NCBI GenBank assembly: GCA_029573975.1
Contig: JAKQBU010000063.1
Location: 1-12,751 of the forward strand
Reading direction: 5' to 3'
Length of the DNA: 12,751 nt
Source: Planctomycetota bacterium
GTDB taxonomy: Bacteria; Planctomycetota; Phycisphaerae; Sedimentisphaerales; SM23-30
Part shown: one piece after another, positions 1-7,479 of the stretch
Layout: each line of letters opens with the position of its first letter
How positions within the stretch are numbered: the stretch's first letter is position 1
The notes under the pieces: generated by a model
Database searches by the model: none
What the model saw: the letters and a program-made list of their open reading frames with translations, nothing else
What the model was told of the DNA's origin: nothing
Program-made: the position numbers and the translations under genes

Positions 1-2
1 TT

Positions 3-101
3 ATCGGACTGGTCGCCATCCTGGCCTGTGTCCTGGGAGCATCCCTGCCGGCCCGGCGTGCGGCAAAATTAGAGGTGGTAGAAACCTTGCGGGTGGACTA
101 A
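3..101 (+). CDS. ABC transporter permease, FtsX/LolC-E family (C-terminal end only)
   Basis: Only the last 32 residues are in the window; the gene begins upstream. They form the end of a hydrophobic helix (IGLVAILACVLGASLPARRA) followed by a cytoplasmic tail ending VVETLRVD. The pattern 'ASLxPARRAAKLxxVExLR' is the typical C-terminus of FtsX-fold permeases such as LolC/LolE and MacB. Its stop lies 9 to 33 nt before the start of the LolD-like ATPase, the usual permease-ATPase arrangement. In a diderm cell this pair would extract lipoproteins from the inner membrane and hand them to LolA. LolC, LolE or a MacB-like permease cannot be separated from so short a piece. Confidence 0.8.
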   Translation: MGLVAILACVLGASLPARRAAKLEVVETLRVD

Positions 102-134
102 AATAACGACATGAACCAGCCAGGACAGGACAGT

Positions 135-812
135 ATGATACGAACCAGAGCCTTATATAAAGATTACCCCATGGGCCGGAACAAACTCCACGTCTTGCGG
201 GGTGTCAATCTGGAAGTGCGGCGGGGAGAATTTTTGGCGATTATGGGCGCCAGCGGCAGTGGGAAAAGTACCTTGCTGCATATTTTAGGCCTGCTGGACC
301 GGCCCGACCGGGGTGAGGTAGAATTGGAAGGGCAGCAGGTTTTTTGCCAGAGCCAGGCCCGCCAGGACCGCATCCGGAATAAAGAAATCGGATTTGTTTT
401 TCAGTTTTACCACCTGTTGCCCGAATTAAATGTAGAAGAAAATGTTCTGCTGCCGGAAATGGTGGGCAATTCCCTTTGGAACTGGGTGCGGAAACGGAAA
501 ACCGCCCGCCGCCAGGCCCGCGAAGTCATCGAATCGGTAGGACTGGAAAAACAGATCCATCAACGGCCTGCCACTTTGTCAGGCGGGGAACGCCAGCGGG
601 TAGCCATAGCCCGGGCTTTGGTGCAGCGGCCCAAATTATTATTGGCTGACGAACCGACAGGAAATCTTGACTCTGTCTCAGGAAAGGTTATCCTAGACAT
701 TTTCGGTCGCTTGAACCAGGCCGGCCAGACCATTGTAATGGTTACGCATGACGCAAAGGTTGCCGCACTGGCCCACCGGAAATTAGACCTGATTGATGGA
801 AAAATTCAGTAA
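135..812 (+). CDS. lolD: Lipoprotein-releasing ABC transporter ATPase LolD
   Basis: This is the cytoplasmic ATPase of a LolCDE/MacB-type transporter. The longest frame opens at 111 (233 aa). I prefer the ATG at 135 (225 aa) because AGGA motifs lie 4 and 9 nt upstream and homologues start near MIRTRALYKDY. In the 233-aa numbering all nucleotide-binding elements are intact: Walker A GASGSGKST (46-54), Q-loop Q98 followed by the LLPELNVEENV stretch typical of this family, signature LSGGERQRVAIARAL (156-170), Walker B LLLADEPTGNLD (176-187) and switch histidine H213. Length matches LolD. The preceding permease tail supports the assignment. A basic insert around residues 123-136 (WNWVRKRKTARRQ) sits where many LolD proteins carry a short helix. 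MacB- or FtsE-like function is the alternative. Confidence 0.87.
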   Translation: MIRTRALYKDYPMGRNKLHVLRGVNLEVRRGEFLAIMGASGSGKSTLLHILGLLDRPDRGEVELEGQQVFCQSQARQDRIRNKEIGFVFQFYHLLPELNVEENVLLPEMVGNSLWNWVRKRKTARRQAREVIESVGLEKQIHQRPATLSGGERQRVAIARALVQRPKLLLADEPTGNLDSVSGKVILDIFGRLNQAGQTIVMVTHDAKVAALAHRKLDLIDGKIQ

Positions 813-887
813 TTCGAGCGATTAAACTGCTCTTTGGGGCAGATTGTGTTAATATAGGAGTTATAGGAAATATAGTAAAGGTGCTTT

Positions 888-1745
888 ATGGGCTTAAAAA
901 TCTGGCTCAACGATAAACTGGTTGAGGAATCCGAGGCTAAAGTTTCTGTTTTCGACCACGGCTTGCTTTATGGAGACGGCGTTTTTGAGGGAATCCGTGT
1001 CTATGGCGGCAAGGTATTTGAGTTGAAAGCCCATATGGACCGGTTGTATGTGTCAGCAAAAGCGATTCGACTGGAAATCCCCCAGGATATTGAAACCCTT
1101 TCGGACAATGTTTGTAAAACCGTGGCAGCCAACAACATAAAAGATGGGTATATCCGGTTGATTGTTACCCGTGGTATCGGTTCCCTGGGTCTGAATCCGC
1201 TGACCTGCAGTCAGGGCCAAATCATCATCATAGCCGACAAAATTCAGCTATATCCCCCGGAATTGTATGAAAATGGCCTGCGGGTCATCAGCGCCAACAC
1301 CATGCGGAACCATCCCCTGTCCATCAGTCCCCAAATCAAAAGCCTGAATTACCTGAATAATATTATCGCAAAATTAGAGGCCCTGGACCGGGATATGCTG
1401 GAAGCGATTATGTACAATCACATGGGATATGTCGCCGAAGCCACCGGGGACAACGTGTTCGTCATCCGCGGCGGCAAGATCTATACCCCGCCTATCTCCG
1501 CCGGCTCCCTGGAAGGAATCACCCGGGAGGTGGTGATTCGCCTGGCCCGGAAAAACCATTATGAAGTTCTGGAACAGAATCTGACCCGGTATGACCTCTA
1601 CGCCGCCGACGAGATTTTTCTGACGGGAACAGCCGCCGAGGTCATCGGAGTGGTGGAAATCGATGGCCGCAAGATCGGCACGGGCCGGCCCGGTACGATT
1701 ACCCGGGATTTATTGCAAAAATTCGAGGCCTATGCCCGAAGCTGA
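888..1745 (+). CDS. ilvE: Branched-chain amino acid aminotransferase (class IV, PLP)
   Basis: A 285-aa fold-type IV PLP enzyme, probably transferring the amino group between glutamate and branched-chain 2-oxo acids. Visible hallmarks are the N-terminal block YGDGVFEGIR (28-37), the PLP lysine K151 in SPQIKSLNYLNN, the PLP-binding block EATGDNVFVI (184-193) and the C-terminal block FLTGTAAEVIGVVEIDGR (244-261). Length and the GVFEGIR and GTAAEV motifs fit IlvE better than D-amino acid aminotransferase or aminodeoxychorismate lyase, though specificity within this fold is hard to read. The ATG is preceded by AAAGGTG a few nt upstream. A 75-nt gap separates it from lolD, so a promoter may lie there. 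No ilv biosynthetic neighbours are present; it heads a run of mixed housekeeping genes. Confidence 0.87.
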   Translation: MGLKIWLNDKLVEESEAKVSVFDHGLLYGDGVFEGIRVYGGKVFELKAHMDRLYVSAKAIRLEIPQDIETLSDNVCKTVAANNIKDGYIRLIVTRGIGSLGLNPLTCSQGQIIIIADKIQLYPPELYENGLRVISANTMRNHPLSISPQIKSLNYLNNIIAKLEALDRDMLEAIMYNHMGYVAEATGDNVFVIRGGKIYTPPISAGSLEGITREVVIRLARKNHYEVLEQNLTRYDLYAADEIFLTGTAAEVIGVVEIDGRKIGTGRPGTITRDLLQKFEAYARS

Positions 1746-1784
1746 AAACAGGCCCCGGCGTTTTAGCGCTACTACTTTTACCGG

Positions 1785-2741
1785 ATGAATATGCTGCAAG
1801 CCTATGACTGCATTATGACTGAGATGGAGGAAGTCCGGGAACTCTTCGACCGGGAGCTGCTCTGTGATATCCCTATGATCTCGGATTTGCTGGACCATAT
1901 TAATAAGTTCCGCGGGAAAATGCTGCGGCCCATGCTGGTTCTTTTGAGCGGCCAGGTCTGCGGCGGCTTGCAGCCTCCCCACCGGGTCATCGCCGCCGTT
2001 CTGGAAATGGTGCATATGGCCACCCTGGTTCATGACGATGTCCTGGATGAAACGGAAATCCGGCGCCGCGGCAAAACCATCCATTCCCTGCACGGCAATG
2101 AAACCGCGGTGATGCTGGGGGATCTGTTGATCAGCCGCGCCTTCCATCTGTGCAGTTCCCTGGACCATCCCGGCTTTTCCCGCCGGATCGCCGCCGCCGC
2201 CAACACGGTCTGCGAGGGGGAATTGATGCAGTTGCTCTATCGGGACTATTATGATCTGGAGGAGCAGCGCTATCTGGACATTATCTCCCGCAAAACGGCG
2301 GCCTTGGTTTCCTGCAGTTGCTATCTCGGCGCCAAAGCGGCAGATGCCGAAGAACCGGCTTGCCAAAATCTGGCGGCCTACGGAACCCATATGGGAATTG
2401 CGTTCCAGATTATGGATGATGTGATTGACTTGACGGGCAAGGAAACCCAGGCCGGCAAAACCCTGGGAACGGATTTCCAGAAAGGGAAAATCACCCTGCC
2501 CGGCATTCATTTGCTGCGCTGTTGCTCTCCGGAGCAAAAACGAACCATCCTAACCTGGCTAGACCGCCGGACGCAACCGGATTACGAAAATTATGTAACG
2601 GCTCTGCACGAATCCGGCAGCATCGAATATGCACGGCAGCGGGCCAAACAATTTATTGAGCAGGCCCAGCAGGAATTGGCATCTCTTCCCGCCGGGGAAG
2701 CCCGCAAGCTCCTGATGGAACTGGCGGAACTGGTGGTGTAA
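1785..2741 (+). CDS. ispB: Polyprenyl diphosphate synthase (long-chain, IspB/HepT-like)
   Basis: A 318-aa trans-prenyltransferase that extends an allylic diphosphate with isopentenyl diphosphate, giving the side chain of a quinone. The first Asp-rich motif is DDVLD (84-88) in HMATLVHDDVLDE, and the second is DDVID (211-215) in FQIMDDVIDLTGKE, followed by GKTLGTDFQKGKITLP (224-239). The arginine after the first motif (EIRRRGKTIH) and the substrate-binding segment KFRGKMLRPM (41-50) are intact. The residue five before the first Asp is alanine (A79), as in long-chain synthases, rather than the bulky aromatic of farnesyl or geranylgeranyl synthases; this argues for octaprenyl or similar length. 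An in-frame TAG at 1764 limits the start to ATG 1785 or 1791. The gap to the next gene is 4 nt. Confidence 0.9.
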   Translation: MNMLQAYDCIMTEMEEVRELFDRELLCDIPMISDLLDHINKFRGKMLRPMLVLLSGQVCGGLQPPHRVIAAVLEMVHMATLVHDDVLDETEIRRRGKTIHSLHGNETAVMLGDLLISRAFHLCSSLDHPGFSRRIAAAANTVCEGELMQLLYRDYYDLEEQRYLDIISRKTAALVSCSCYLGAKAADAEEPACQNLAAYGTHMGIAFQIMDDVIDLTGKETQAGKTLGTDFQKGKITLPGIHLLRCCSPEQKRTILTWLDRRTQPDYENYVTALHESGSIEYARQRAKQFIEQAQQELASLPAGEARKLLMELAELVV

Positions 2742-2745
2742 ATCG

Positions 2746-3813
2746 ATGGCCATTTTTTCCTTATTGCAAGATCCAAACTCGTATGTCGCGGATACCTGGG
2801 ACATTACAAACGACGAGGCGGCGAGAACGTACTGGATCGATGCCTTTGGCCAGGCGAAAGAGACCATTCTATCCGCCGCCCGGCAATGCCTGGTAACCGA
2901 TCACCAGGGCCTGGAAGGGGCCATTGCCCGATCCCGGCAAAGCTACGAGAAAATCATCGGCGAAATGCGACGGCGGCCGGAGCGATTTAAGCCATTTACC
3001 TTATTCACTTTTGATAAAATTCATCAGGAGATTCTGGAAGAAAACGGCCTGCAGGACCCCTTTTTAAAAATCAAACACCAGGAAAACGTCAAGGCGTGCA
3101 GCCAGTACAAGCGGCTGATTACCGCCCACGAAAAACTGGACGCCAAATCCCTGATCCGGGTTTTAACGGAAGGTATTTTTGCCGGCAACATATTTGATCT
3201 GGGCTGCCAAAAAACCTCGCAGGAGTATTATCAGAACGGCCTGGATTTTTTTCATACCATGGATCATCTGACTCCGCACCCCTGGCTGGTGGATGATTAC
3301 CTGCCGTGGAGTGAATTTTTCCTTTCCCGGTGCAATCACTGGAAACGGATCGTATTTTTTGTCGATAATGCCGGGCCGGATTTTGTGCTGGGCTGCGTGC
3401 CGCTGGCGCGCATCCTGGCCAAACGCGGGGCCACCGTGGTCCTGGCCTCGAACGATCACCCCTGTTTGAATGATATGACCGTCCCCGAATGCCGGGCGGT
3501 GCTGCGGGCCTTGGCGGAGGACGACCCGATACTGCGTTATCTGCTGCAAACCCGGCGGATTCGGCTGGCCGGATCGGGCAACGGCTATCCCCTGATTGAC
3601 TTCAAGAATATTTCGGAAACTTGCGATCAAGCCGCCCGGAATGCCGATTTACTGATTCTCGAAGGGATGGGCCGGGCCGTCGAAAGCAACTGGCACGCCC
3701 GCTTCCGCTGCCCTACCCTGAAAATCGCCATGCTGAAAAATGAATGGATTGCCAAACAACTGAATGGTAAGGTATATGATTTAATATGCCGCTTGGAAGT
3801 ACCCAAAACCTAA
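2746..3813 (+). CDS. DUF89 metal-dependent phosphatase, PANK4 type (ARMT1-like domain)
   Basis: A 355-aa stand-alone DUF89 protein. The closest match I recognise is the C-terminal phosphatase domain of pantothenate kinase 4 and its plant homologue, which hydrolyse 4'-phosphopantetheine and its oxidised derivatives as damage-control enzymes. Supporting segments are AGNIFDLGCQ (146-155), the metal/phosphate motif FVDNAGPDFVLG (205-216), ASND (234-237), LILEGMGRAVESNWHARF (303-320) and LKIAMLKNEWIA (325-336). In this family D207, N208, N236, E306 and K331 would be metal or phosphate contacts. The N-terminal helical part (about 1-140) is also present, so the gene looks intact. It starts 4 nt after ispB and ends 17 nt before the aminopeptidase start chosen here, so it sits inside an operon. 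The substrate here is unproven; a sugar phosphate is possible. Confidence 0.85.
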   Translation: MAIFSLLQDPNSYVADTWDITNDEAARTYWIDAFGQAKETILSAARQCLVTDHQGLEGAIARSRQSYEKIIGEMRRRPERFKPFTLFTFDKIHQEILEENGLQDPFLKIKHQENVKACSQYKRLITAHEKLDAKSLIRVLTEGIFAGNIFDLGCQKTSQEYYQNGLDFFHTMDHLTPHPWLVDDYLPWSEFFLSRCNHWKRIVFFVDNAGPDFVLGCVPLARILAKRGATVVLASNDHPCLNDMTVPECRAVLRALAEDDPILRYLLQTRRIRLAGSGNGYPLIDFKNISETCDQAARNADLLILEGMGRAVESNWHARFRCPTLKIAMLKNEWIAKQLNGKVYDLICRLEVPKT

Positions 3814-3830
3814 AAAAGGAAATTATACGC

Positions 3831-4946
3831 ATGAAAGACCCTCGTCTGGAAAAATTGGCACAGGTGCTGGTTCGCTATTCCGTGGCCCTGAAGCCCAACG
3901 ATCTGGTAGTCATCCAGTCCACACCGATCGGCGAACCGCTGGTGGTGGAACTCTACAAAGCGGCCCTGCAGGCCGGCGCGCACCCGCAGGTCCGCATGGC
4001 CCCGGAGGAACTGACCGAATGGCTCCTCAAATACGGCAATGAGGCCCAGTTGAAATACCTGTCCCCCCTGGCGATGCACGATATCGAAACCATCGACGCC
4101 CGTATTTCCCTCTGGTCGGAAGTAAACACCCGCGCTCTCAGCCATACGGACCCGGCACGGCACGCCCTGCTGTCCGCCGCCCGCAAGCCGCTTTTGAACC
4201 GGGTCATGGAACGGACCGCCAACAACGAATTCCGCTGGACCGGCACCCTGTTTCCCACCCAGGCCAGCGCCCAGGATGCGGGCATGTCGTTGACGGAATA
4301 CGAAGATTTCGTTTTTGGGGCGGGCCTGCTGAATCAGAAAGATCCGGTGGCGGCCTGGCAGGACGTGGAAAAGCGGCAGGAACGGGCCGTCGCCCTGCTG
4401 AACGGGAAAAAAACCCTCCGCATCGAAGCGGCCAACGGCACCGACCTGACCATGTCCCTGGAAGGCCGCACCTGGATTAACTGCTGCGGGAAAATCAATT
4501 TCCCGGACGGCGAGATTTACAGCGCCCCGGTGGAAGATTCGGTTCAGGGAACGATTGTTTTCAGCTTTCCCGCCCTGTATATGGGGCATGAATGTGACGG
4601 CGTGAAACTGCGTTTTGAAAAGGGAAAAGTCGTCGAAGCCGCCGCCGCCAAAGGCGAAGCCTTTTTGAACCAGATGCTCAATCAGGATGAAGGCGCCCGG
4701 TTCGTGGGCGAAATCGCCATTGGCACCAACTACGGCATCACGGAATTTACCCGCAATACCCTCTTCGACGAAAAAATCGGCGGAACCGTCCATCTGGCCG
4801 TCGGGGCCGCCTATCCCCAGACCGGCGGCAAAAATCAGTCCGGCCTGCACTGGGATATGGTTTGTGATCTGCGGCCGGGCGGACGGATTACCCTGGACGG
4901 CCAAACCATTCACGAAAACGGAAAATTCACGACCATCGAGCTATGA
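3831..4946 (+). CDS. Aminopeptidase, peptidase family M29 (AmpS/PepS/AmpT-like)
   Basis: A dinuclear-metal exopeptidase that removes N-terminal residues from peptides in the cytoplasm. The frame is open from ATG 3786, but that start overlaps the preceding gene. ATG 3831 has AAGGA 10 nt upstream and gives MKDPRLEKLAQVLVRYSVAL, the usual family N-terminus, with 371 aa, a normal M29 length. In that numbering the conserved blocks are PDGEIYSAPVEDSVQG (225-240, E228), GEIAIGTN (293-300, E294), LFDEKIGGTVHLAVGAAYPQ (311-330, H321) and GLHWDM (338-343, H340 and D342), matching the expected Glu/Glu/His/His/Asp metal ligand set. Codon use agrees with its neighbours. Its stop overlaps the HAD start by 4 nt (ATGA), suggesting translational coupling. 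Peptide turnover is the likely role. Confidence 0.92.
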   Translation: MKDPRLEKLAQVLVRYSVALKPNDLVVIQSTPIGEPLVVELYKAALQAGAHPQVRMAPEELTEWLLKYGNEAQLKYLSPLAMHDIETIDARISLWSEVNTRALSHTDPARHALLSAARKPLLNRVMERTANNEFRWTGTLFPTQASAQDAGMSLTEYEDFVFGAGLLNQKDPVAAWQDVEKRQERAVALLNGKKTLRIEAANGTDLTMSLEGRTWINCCGKINFPDGEIYSAPVEDSVQGTIVFSFPALYMGHECDGVKLRFEKGKVVEAAAAKGEAFLNQMLNQDEGARFVGEIAIGTNYGITEFTRNTLFDEKIGGTVHLAVGAAYPQTGGKNQSGLHWDMVCDLRPGGRITLDGQTIHENGKFTTIEL

Positions 4947-5653
4947 AAAAAATCGAAGCCATTTTGTTTGATTTTGGCGGAACCCTGGACCACGACGGGA
5001 GGGACTGGTTCACCCGTCTGTACCGCATTCTCCAGCCGGCCGGGGAGTTTGCCACCCGCGAAGCATTCGATAGCTGCGCCGATCAGGCCGCCAAGGCAAT
5101 CTGCCTGCTGGAGGACACCCCCACTCTTTCCATGGCGGAGACCGTGGAACGAATTTGCGAACAAATTCGGAGTCGCTGCCGCGGGAAAAACGGGCATAGT
5201 CCTTCCGCCTGGAACCCTAAAAAAGTGAGCGAAAAGTTTGTCAGCGAATCCCGACAATATCTGGAACGAAACCGAACCGTCCTGGCCCAGCTTCGTAAAC
5301 AATTCCGGCTGGGAGTCATCAGCAACAATTGGGGCAACACCGCCGGCTGGTGCCGGCACTATCGGCTGCATGAGTATCTGGACACCATGATTGATTCTAC
5401 CGTGGTAGGTTCGGTAAAACCGGACCCTGGCATTTTCCAAGCGGCTTTACATGACATGGAGTTAGCACCCGAACAGTGCATCTATGTCGGGGACCGCTAC
5501 GATTGCGATGTGGAAGGATCTCGTGCCGCGGGCTTGTTTCCCATTTGGTTGGTCAGTGATAATTACCACCCTAAACCACAGGAACACACAGCGGCGGTTA
5601 AGCAAATCAATAATCTGCCCCAATTGCTGAAAATAGATTTTTCGGCGCTATAA
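4943..5653 (+). CDS. HAD superfamily hydrolase with a DxG variant of motif I
   Basis: A 236-aa haloacid dehalogenase-like protein with an inserted helical cap (about 18-110). Motif I is LFDFGGTLD (8-16), with the nucleophile D10. Motif II is VISNN (125-129, S127), motif III lysine is K159 in VGSVKPDPGIF, and motif IV is YVGDRYDCDVEGSRAAG (181-197). The residue two after the nucleophile, normally the general acid/base Asp of HAD phosphatases (DxD), is glycine (G12). DFGG is a recurrent variant in the superfamily, so this is not decay, but it makes simple phosphatase activity less certain. It is translationally coupled to the aminopeptidase (4-nt overlap) and is the last gene of the plus-strand operon; the next gene is convergent, 14 nt away. 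The substrate cannot be named. Confidence 0.85.
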   Translation: MKKIEAILFDFGGTLDHDGRDWFTRLYRILQPAGEFATREAFDSCADQAAKAICLLEDTPTLSMAETVERICEQIRSRCRGKNGHSPSAWNPKKVSEKFVSESRQYLERNRTVLAQLRKQFRLGVISNNWGNTAGWCRHYRLHEYLDTMIDSTVVGSVKPDPGIFQAALHDMELAPEQCIYVGDRYDCDVEGSRAAGLFPIWLVSDNYHPKPQEHTAAVKQINNLPQLLKIDFSAL

Positions 5654-5667
5654 AGCGAACCGGCTGC

Positions 5668-7479
5668 TTAGCTGTCTTCGCCGGATGATTCTTTTTCCTC
5701 AGGAGAAGGGCCGGTAGCAGAGGAATTTTCCAGCCGTGCCCGCAATTCCGGGGTATTCAGGACCACGATGGTTCGGGCGGCCAAATCGCCGAATCGCTGT
5801 TTATTTCGAGTAAAAAGTACCACCAGAAAAACTGGGAAAACCATTTGCGGATGGATTTCCAGAATCCGAACGAGGTTTCGCACCAGCATCTGACGGCGCT
5901 GAACCACTTTCCCATCCTCTCCGAGAATCACCAGGCCCATGGCCAGCTTTCCCGCCGTAGTGCCAAACACCATTTCAAAAACAAAAAAGTAAAGGATTAT
6001 CACTGCAAAAAAAACCAGCAACAGCTTCCCGACCAGCGGATCCATCATACCATGCTGCAGTTGTTCCAGAGTGTACGAATCCATTTGCAGCGGACGCAGC
6101 GCATCAGGCGCCAGTTTCGCCGCGATAAACAACGGAATTTGCAGGAAAAGAATAATAACAAAAATATCCAGCAGGAACGCCGTCAGCCGTCGCCAGAGAG
6201 GCGCTGCGGCCATATGCTTCGGCAAGGAATCGGCGGTGGAAAAGACTTGTCTGCGGCGCCAAAACAGCAACGCCCCGGCGGCCGCCATGAAGGCAATCCC
6301 AGCCGCTGGATTTTCGAGCCATTGCAGCAGCGGCAGGGGTGTTTGCTCGACGGCCCGGATCGGCTGCGCACGGAGTGTCAGAACCTTCTCGTGGGGAGAT
6401 ACATATCCGAATCGAATATCCTTTTCCGATTTCCATTCAAAAAAAGCGATATTCTGCCCAAACGCGGCAGCCGCCATATGGTCCGGCTCCCCCATCCATG
6501 GCTTTCCGTCGCTGTCGGCCTGCACGGGGACAAACTGCCAGATATCGCCATTCCGCCGGCCAATCTGGATCTGCGCAAGAAGAGGGCTGGGCTTTTGTTC
6601 CTCCCCGGCGCCGCAAAAGGCGACCAGCAGCAATTGGCGATTTACCATCAACGGCGAATAAGCAAATACCCGATCCAGAGATAGGGCCTCCGCCGGTACA
6701 AGACGATCCTTCTGGTATTGAAAATGCTGAAGGGATCCGGCGGACTCGCGCCCGCTGCCCTCGCCGGCCTGAATCCCGAATAGATGAATGGTTTCCCCAT
6801 GAACCGCCAGACGCAGCCGCGACCAGGAAGGCAGTTCGAAAGATTCGGCCGAAAGGCCCCGCCATTCCCAATCTTTGCCCCGCCGCAGAATCAAATAATG
6901 GCCCGCGAAAAGGGACACCGTTTGCGGACCGGCCTCCTCCGGCAGACCAGAGGCAGCCGGGCTTGCCGGTTCCCCAGCCTCCGGCTCCAGAACGGCCCCT
7001 GTGCTGTCAAAGACCGCAATAGGGTCCGCCGGCTTTTCCACCAGAACCAGGGCATACAAATGTTCCTCCTGCGAACAGCAGTCCAGCAGCCGCAAACCGG
7101 CTGGCAAACGCCGCTCGGTGCGCGGCTCCGTAGTCAGACTGTAACTTTGACAGCCGCCGCTCCGCAAAAAAACCAGCAGCCGTTCCTCATGCAGTACGGC
7201 CATCTCCGGAATACCCGGATACCACAATCCCGGTAAAAACGTCTCACGAACCAGATCGCGATAATAAAGTTGATAGCCCGGCGTTTGCTGCTGCTCCCGC
7301 GCCACCAGCAGATACACCCCGCGGTCGTTGCCGCTGGCCCACAGGACCGGGACGGCATCGGGGGGCGAAAGCGGCGGCTCCACCGCTTCCTGGCCGCATA
7401 CGGGCAGGACCAGCATCGCCAGCCCGGCGGAGATTCCGAACCAAACGAATCCCAAAAAACATAAAGGCTTTTTATTCAT
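5668..7479 (-). CDS. RDD family membrane protein with signal peptide and large extracytoplasmic domain
   Basis: Up to 605 aa (GTG start at 7485; ATG two codons later at 7479 is used here, both overlapping the end of the upstream lipoprotein gene). Residues 1-31 look like a signal peptide: basic MNKKP, then a hydrophobic run to VLPVCGQ. Residues 35-385 form a soluble region with many short beta-like strands and repeated hydrophobic/aromatic pairs, possibly a propeller, but I do not recognise a family. A transmembrane helix (395-409) ends in WRRR. The RDD domain follows (428-578): PLWRRLTAFLLDIFVII, VFGTTAGKLAMGLVI and NKQRFGDLAARTIVV, with helices near 436-456, 486-506 and 545-559. The tail is acidic (EEKESSGEDS). 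RDD proteins are linked to ion transport or stress responses in other bacteria; the function here is unknown. Confidence 0.8.
   Translation of the reverse strand: MNKKPLCFLGFVWFGISAGLAMLVLPVCGQEAVEPPLSPPDAVPVLWASGNDRGVYLLVAREQQQTPGYQLYYRDLVRETFLPGLWYPGIPEMAVLHEERLLVFLRSGGCQSYSLTTEPRTERRLPAGLRLLDCCSQEEHLYALVLVEKPADPIAVFDSTGAVLEPEAGEPASPAASGLPEEAGPQTVSLFAGHYLILRRGKDWEWRGLSAESFELPSWSRLRLAVHGETIHLFGIQAGEGSGRESAGSLQHFQYQKDRLVPAEALSLDRVFAYSPLMVNRQLLLVAFCGAGEEQKPSPLLAQIQIGRRNGDIWQFVPVQADSDGKPWMGEPDHMAAAAFGQNIAFFEWKSEKDIRFGYVSPHEKVLTLRAQPIRAVEQTPLPLLQWLENPAAGIAFMAAAGALLFWRRRQVFSTADSLPKHMAAAPLWRRLTAFLLDIFVIILFLQIPLFIAAKLAPDALRPLQMDSYTLEQLQHGMMDPLVGKLLLVFFAVIILYFFVFEMVFGTTAGKLAMGLVILGEDGKVVQRRQMLVRNLVRILEIHPQMVFPVFLVVLFTRNKQRFGDLAARTIVVLNTPELRARLENSSATGPSPEEKESSGEDS

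Noticed and set aside
827..842. Small hairpin (CTGCTC/GGGCAG, one G-U pair) after lolD as a terminator
   Set aside because: The stem is short and no T-run follows, so an intrinsic terminator is not supported.
1710..2537. A 275-codon minus-strand open frame over the polyprenyl synthase
   Set aside because: It is opposite a gene with both Asp-rich motifs; the translation is rich in Gln, His and Gly, as expected for antisense reading.
3810..4913. A 367-codon open frame on the minus strand opposite the aminopeptidase
   Set aside because: It is antisense to a clear M29 enzyme with all metal ligands; long antisense frames are expected in GC-rich codon use, and its translation shows no recognisable domain.
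5640..5680. Bidirectional terminator between the convergent HAD and RDD genes
   Set aside because: Only 14 nt separate the stops and I could not find a stable stem with a T-tract.
5845..7022. Several plus-strand open frames opposite the RDD gene
   Set aside because: Arg/Pro/Ser-rich composition without domains; the minus-strand gene has a signal peptide and RDD motifs.
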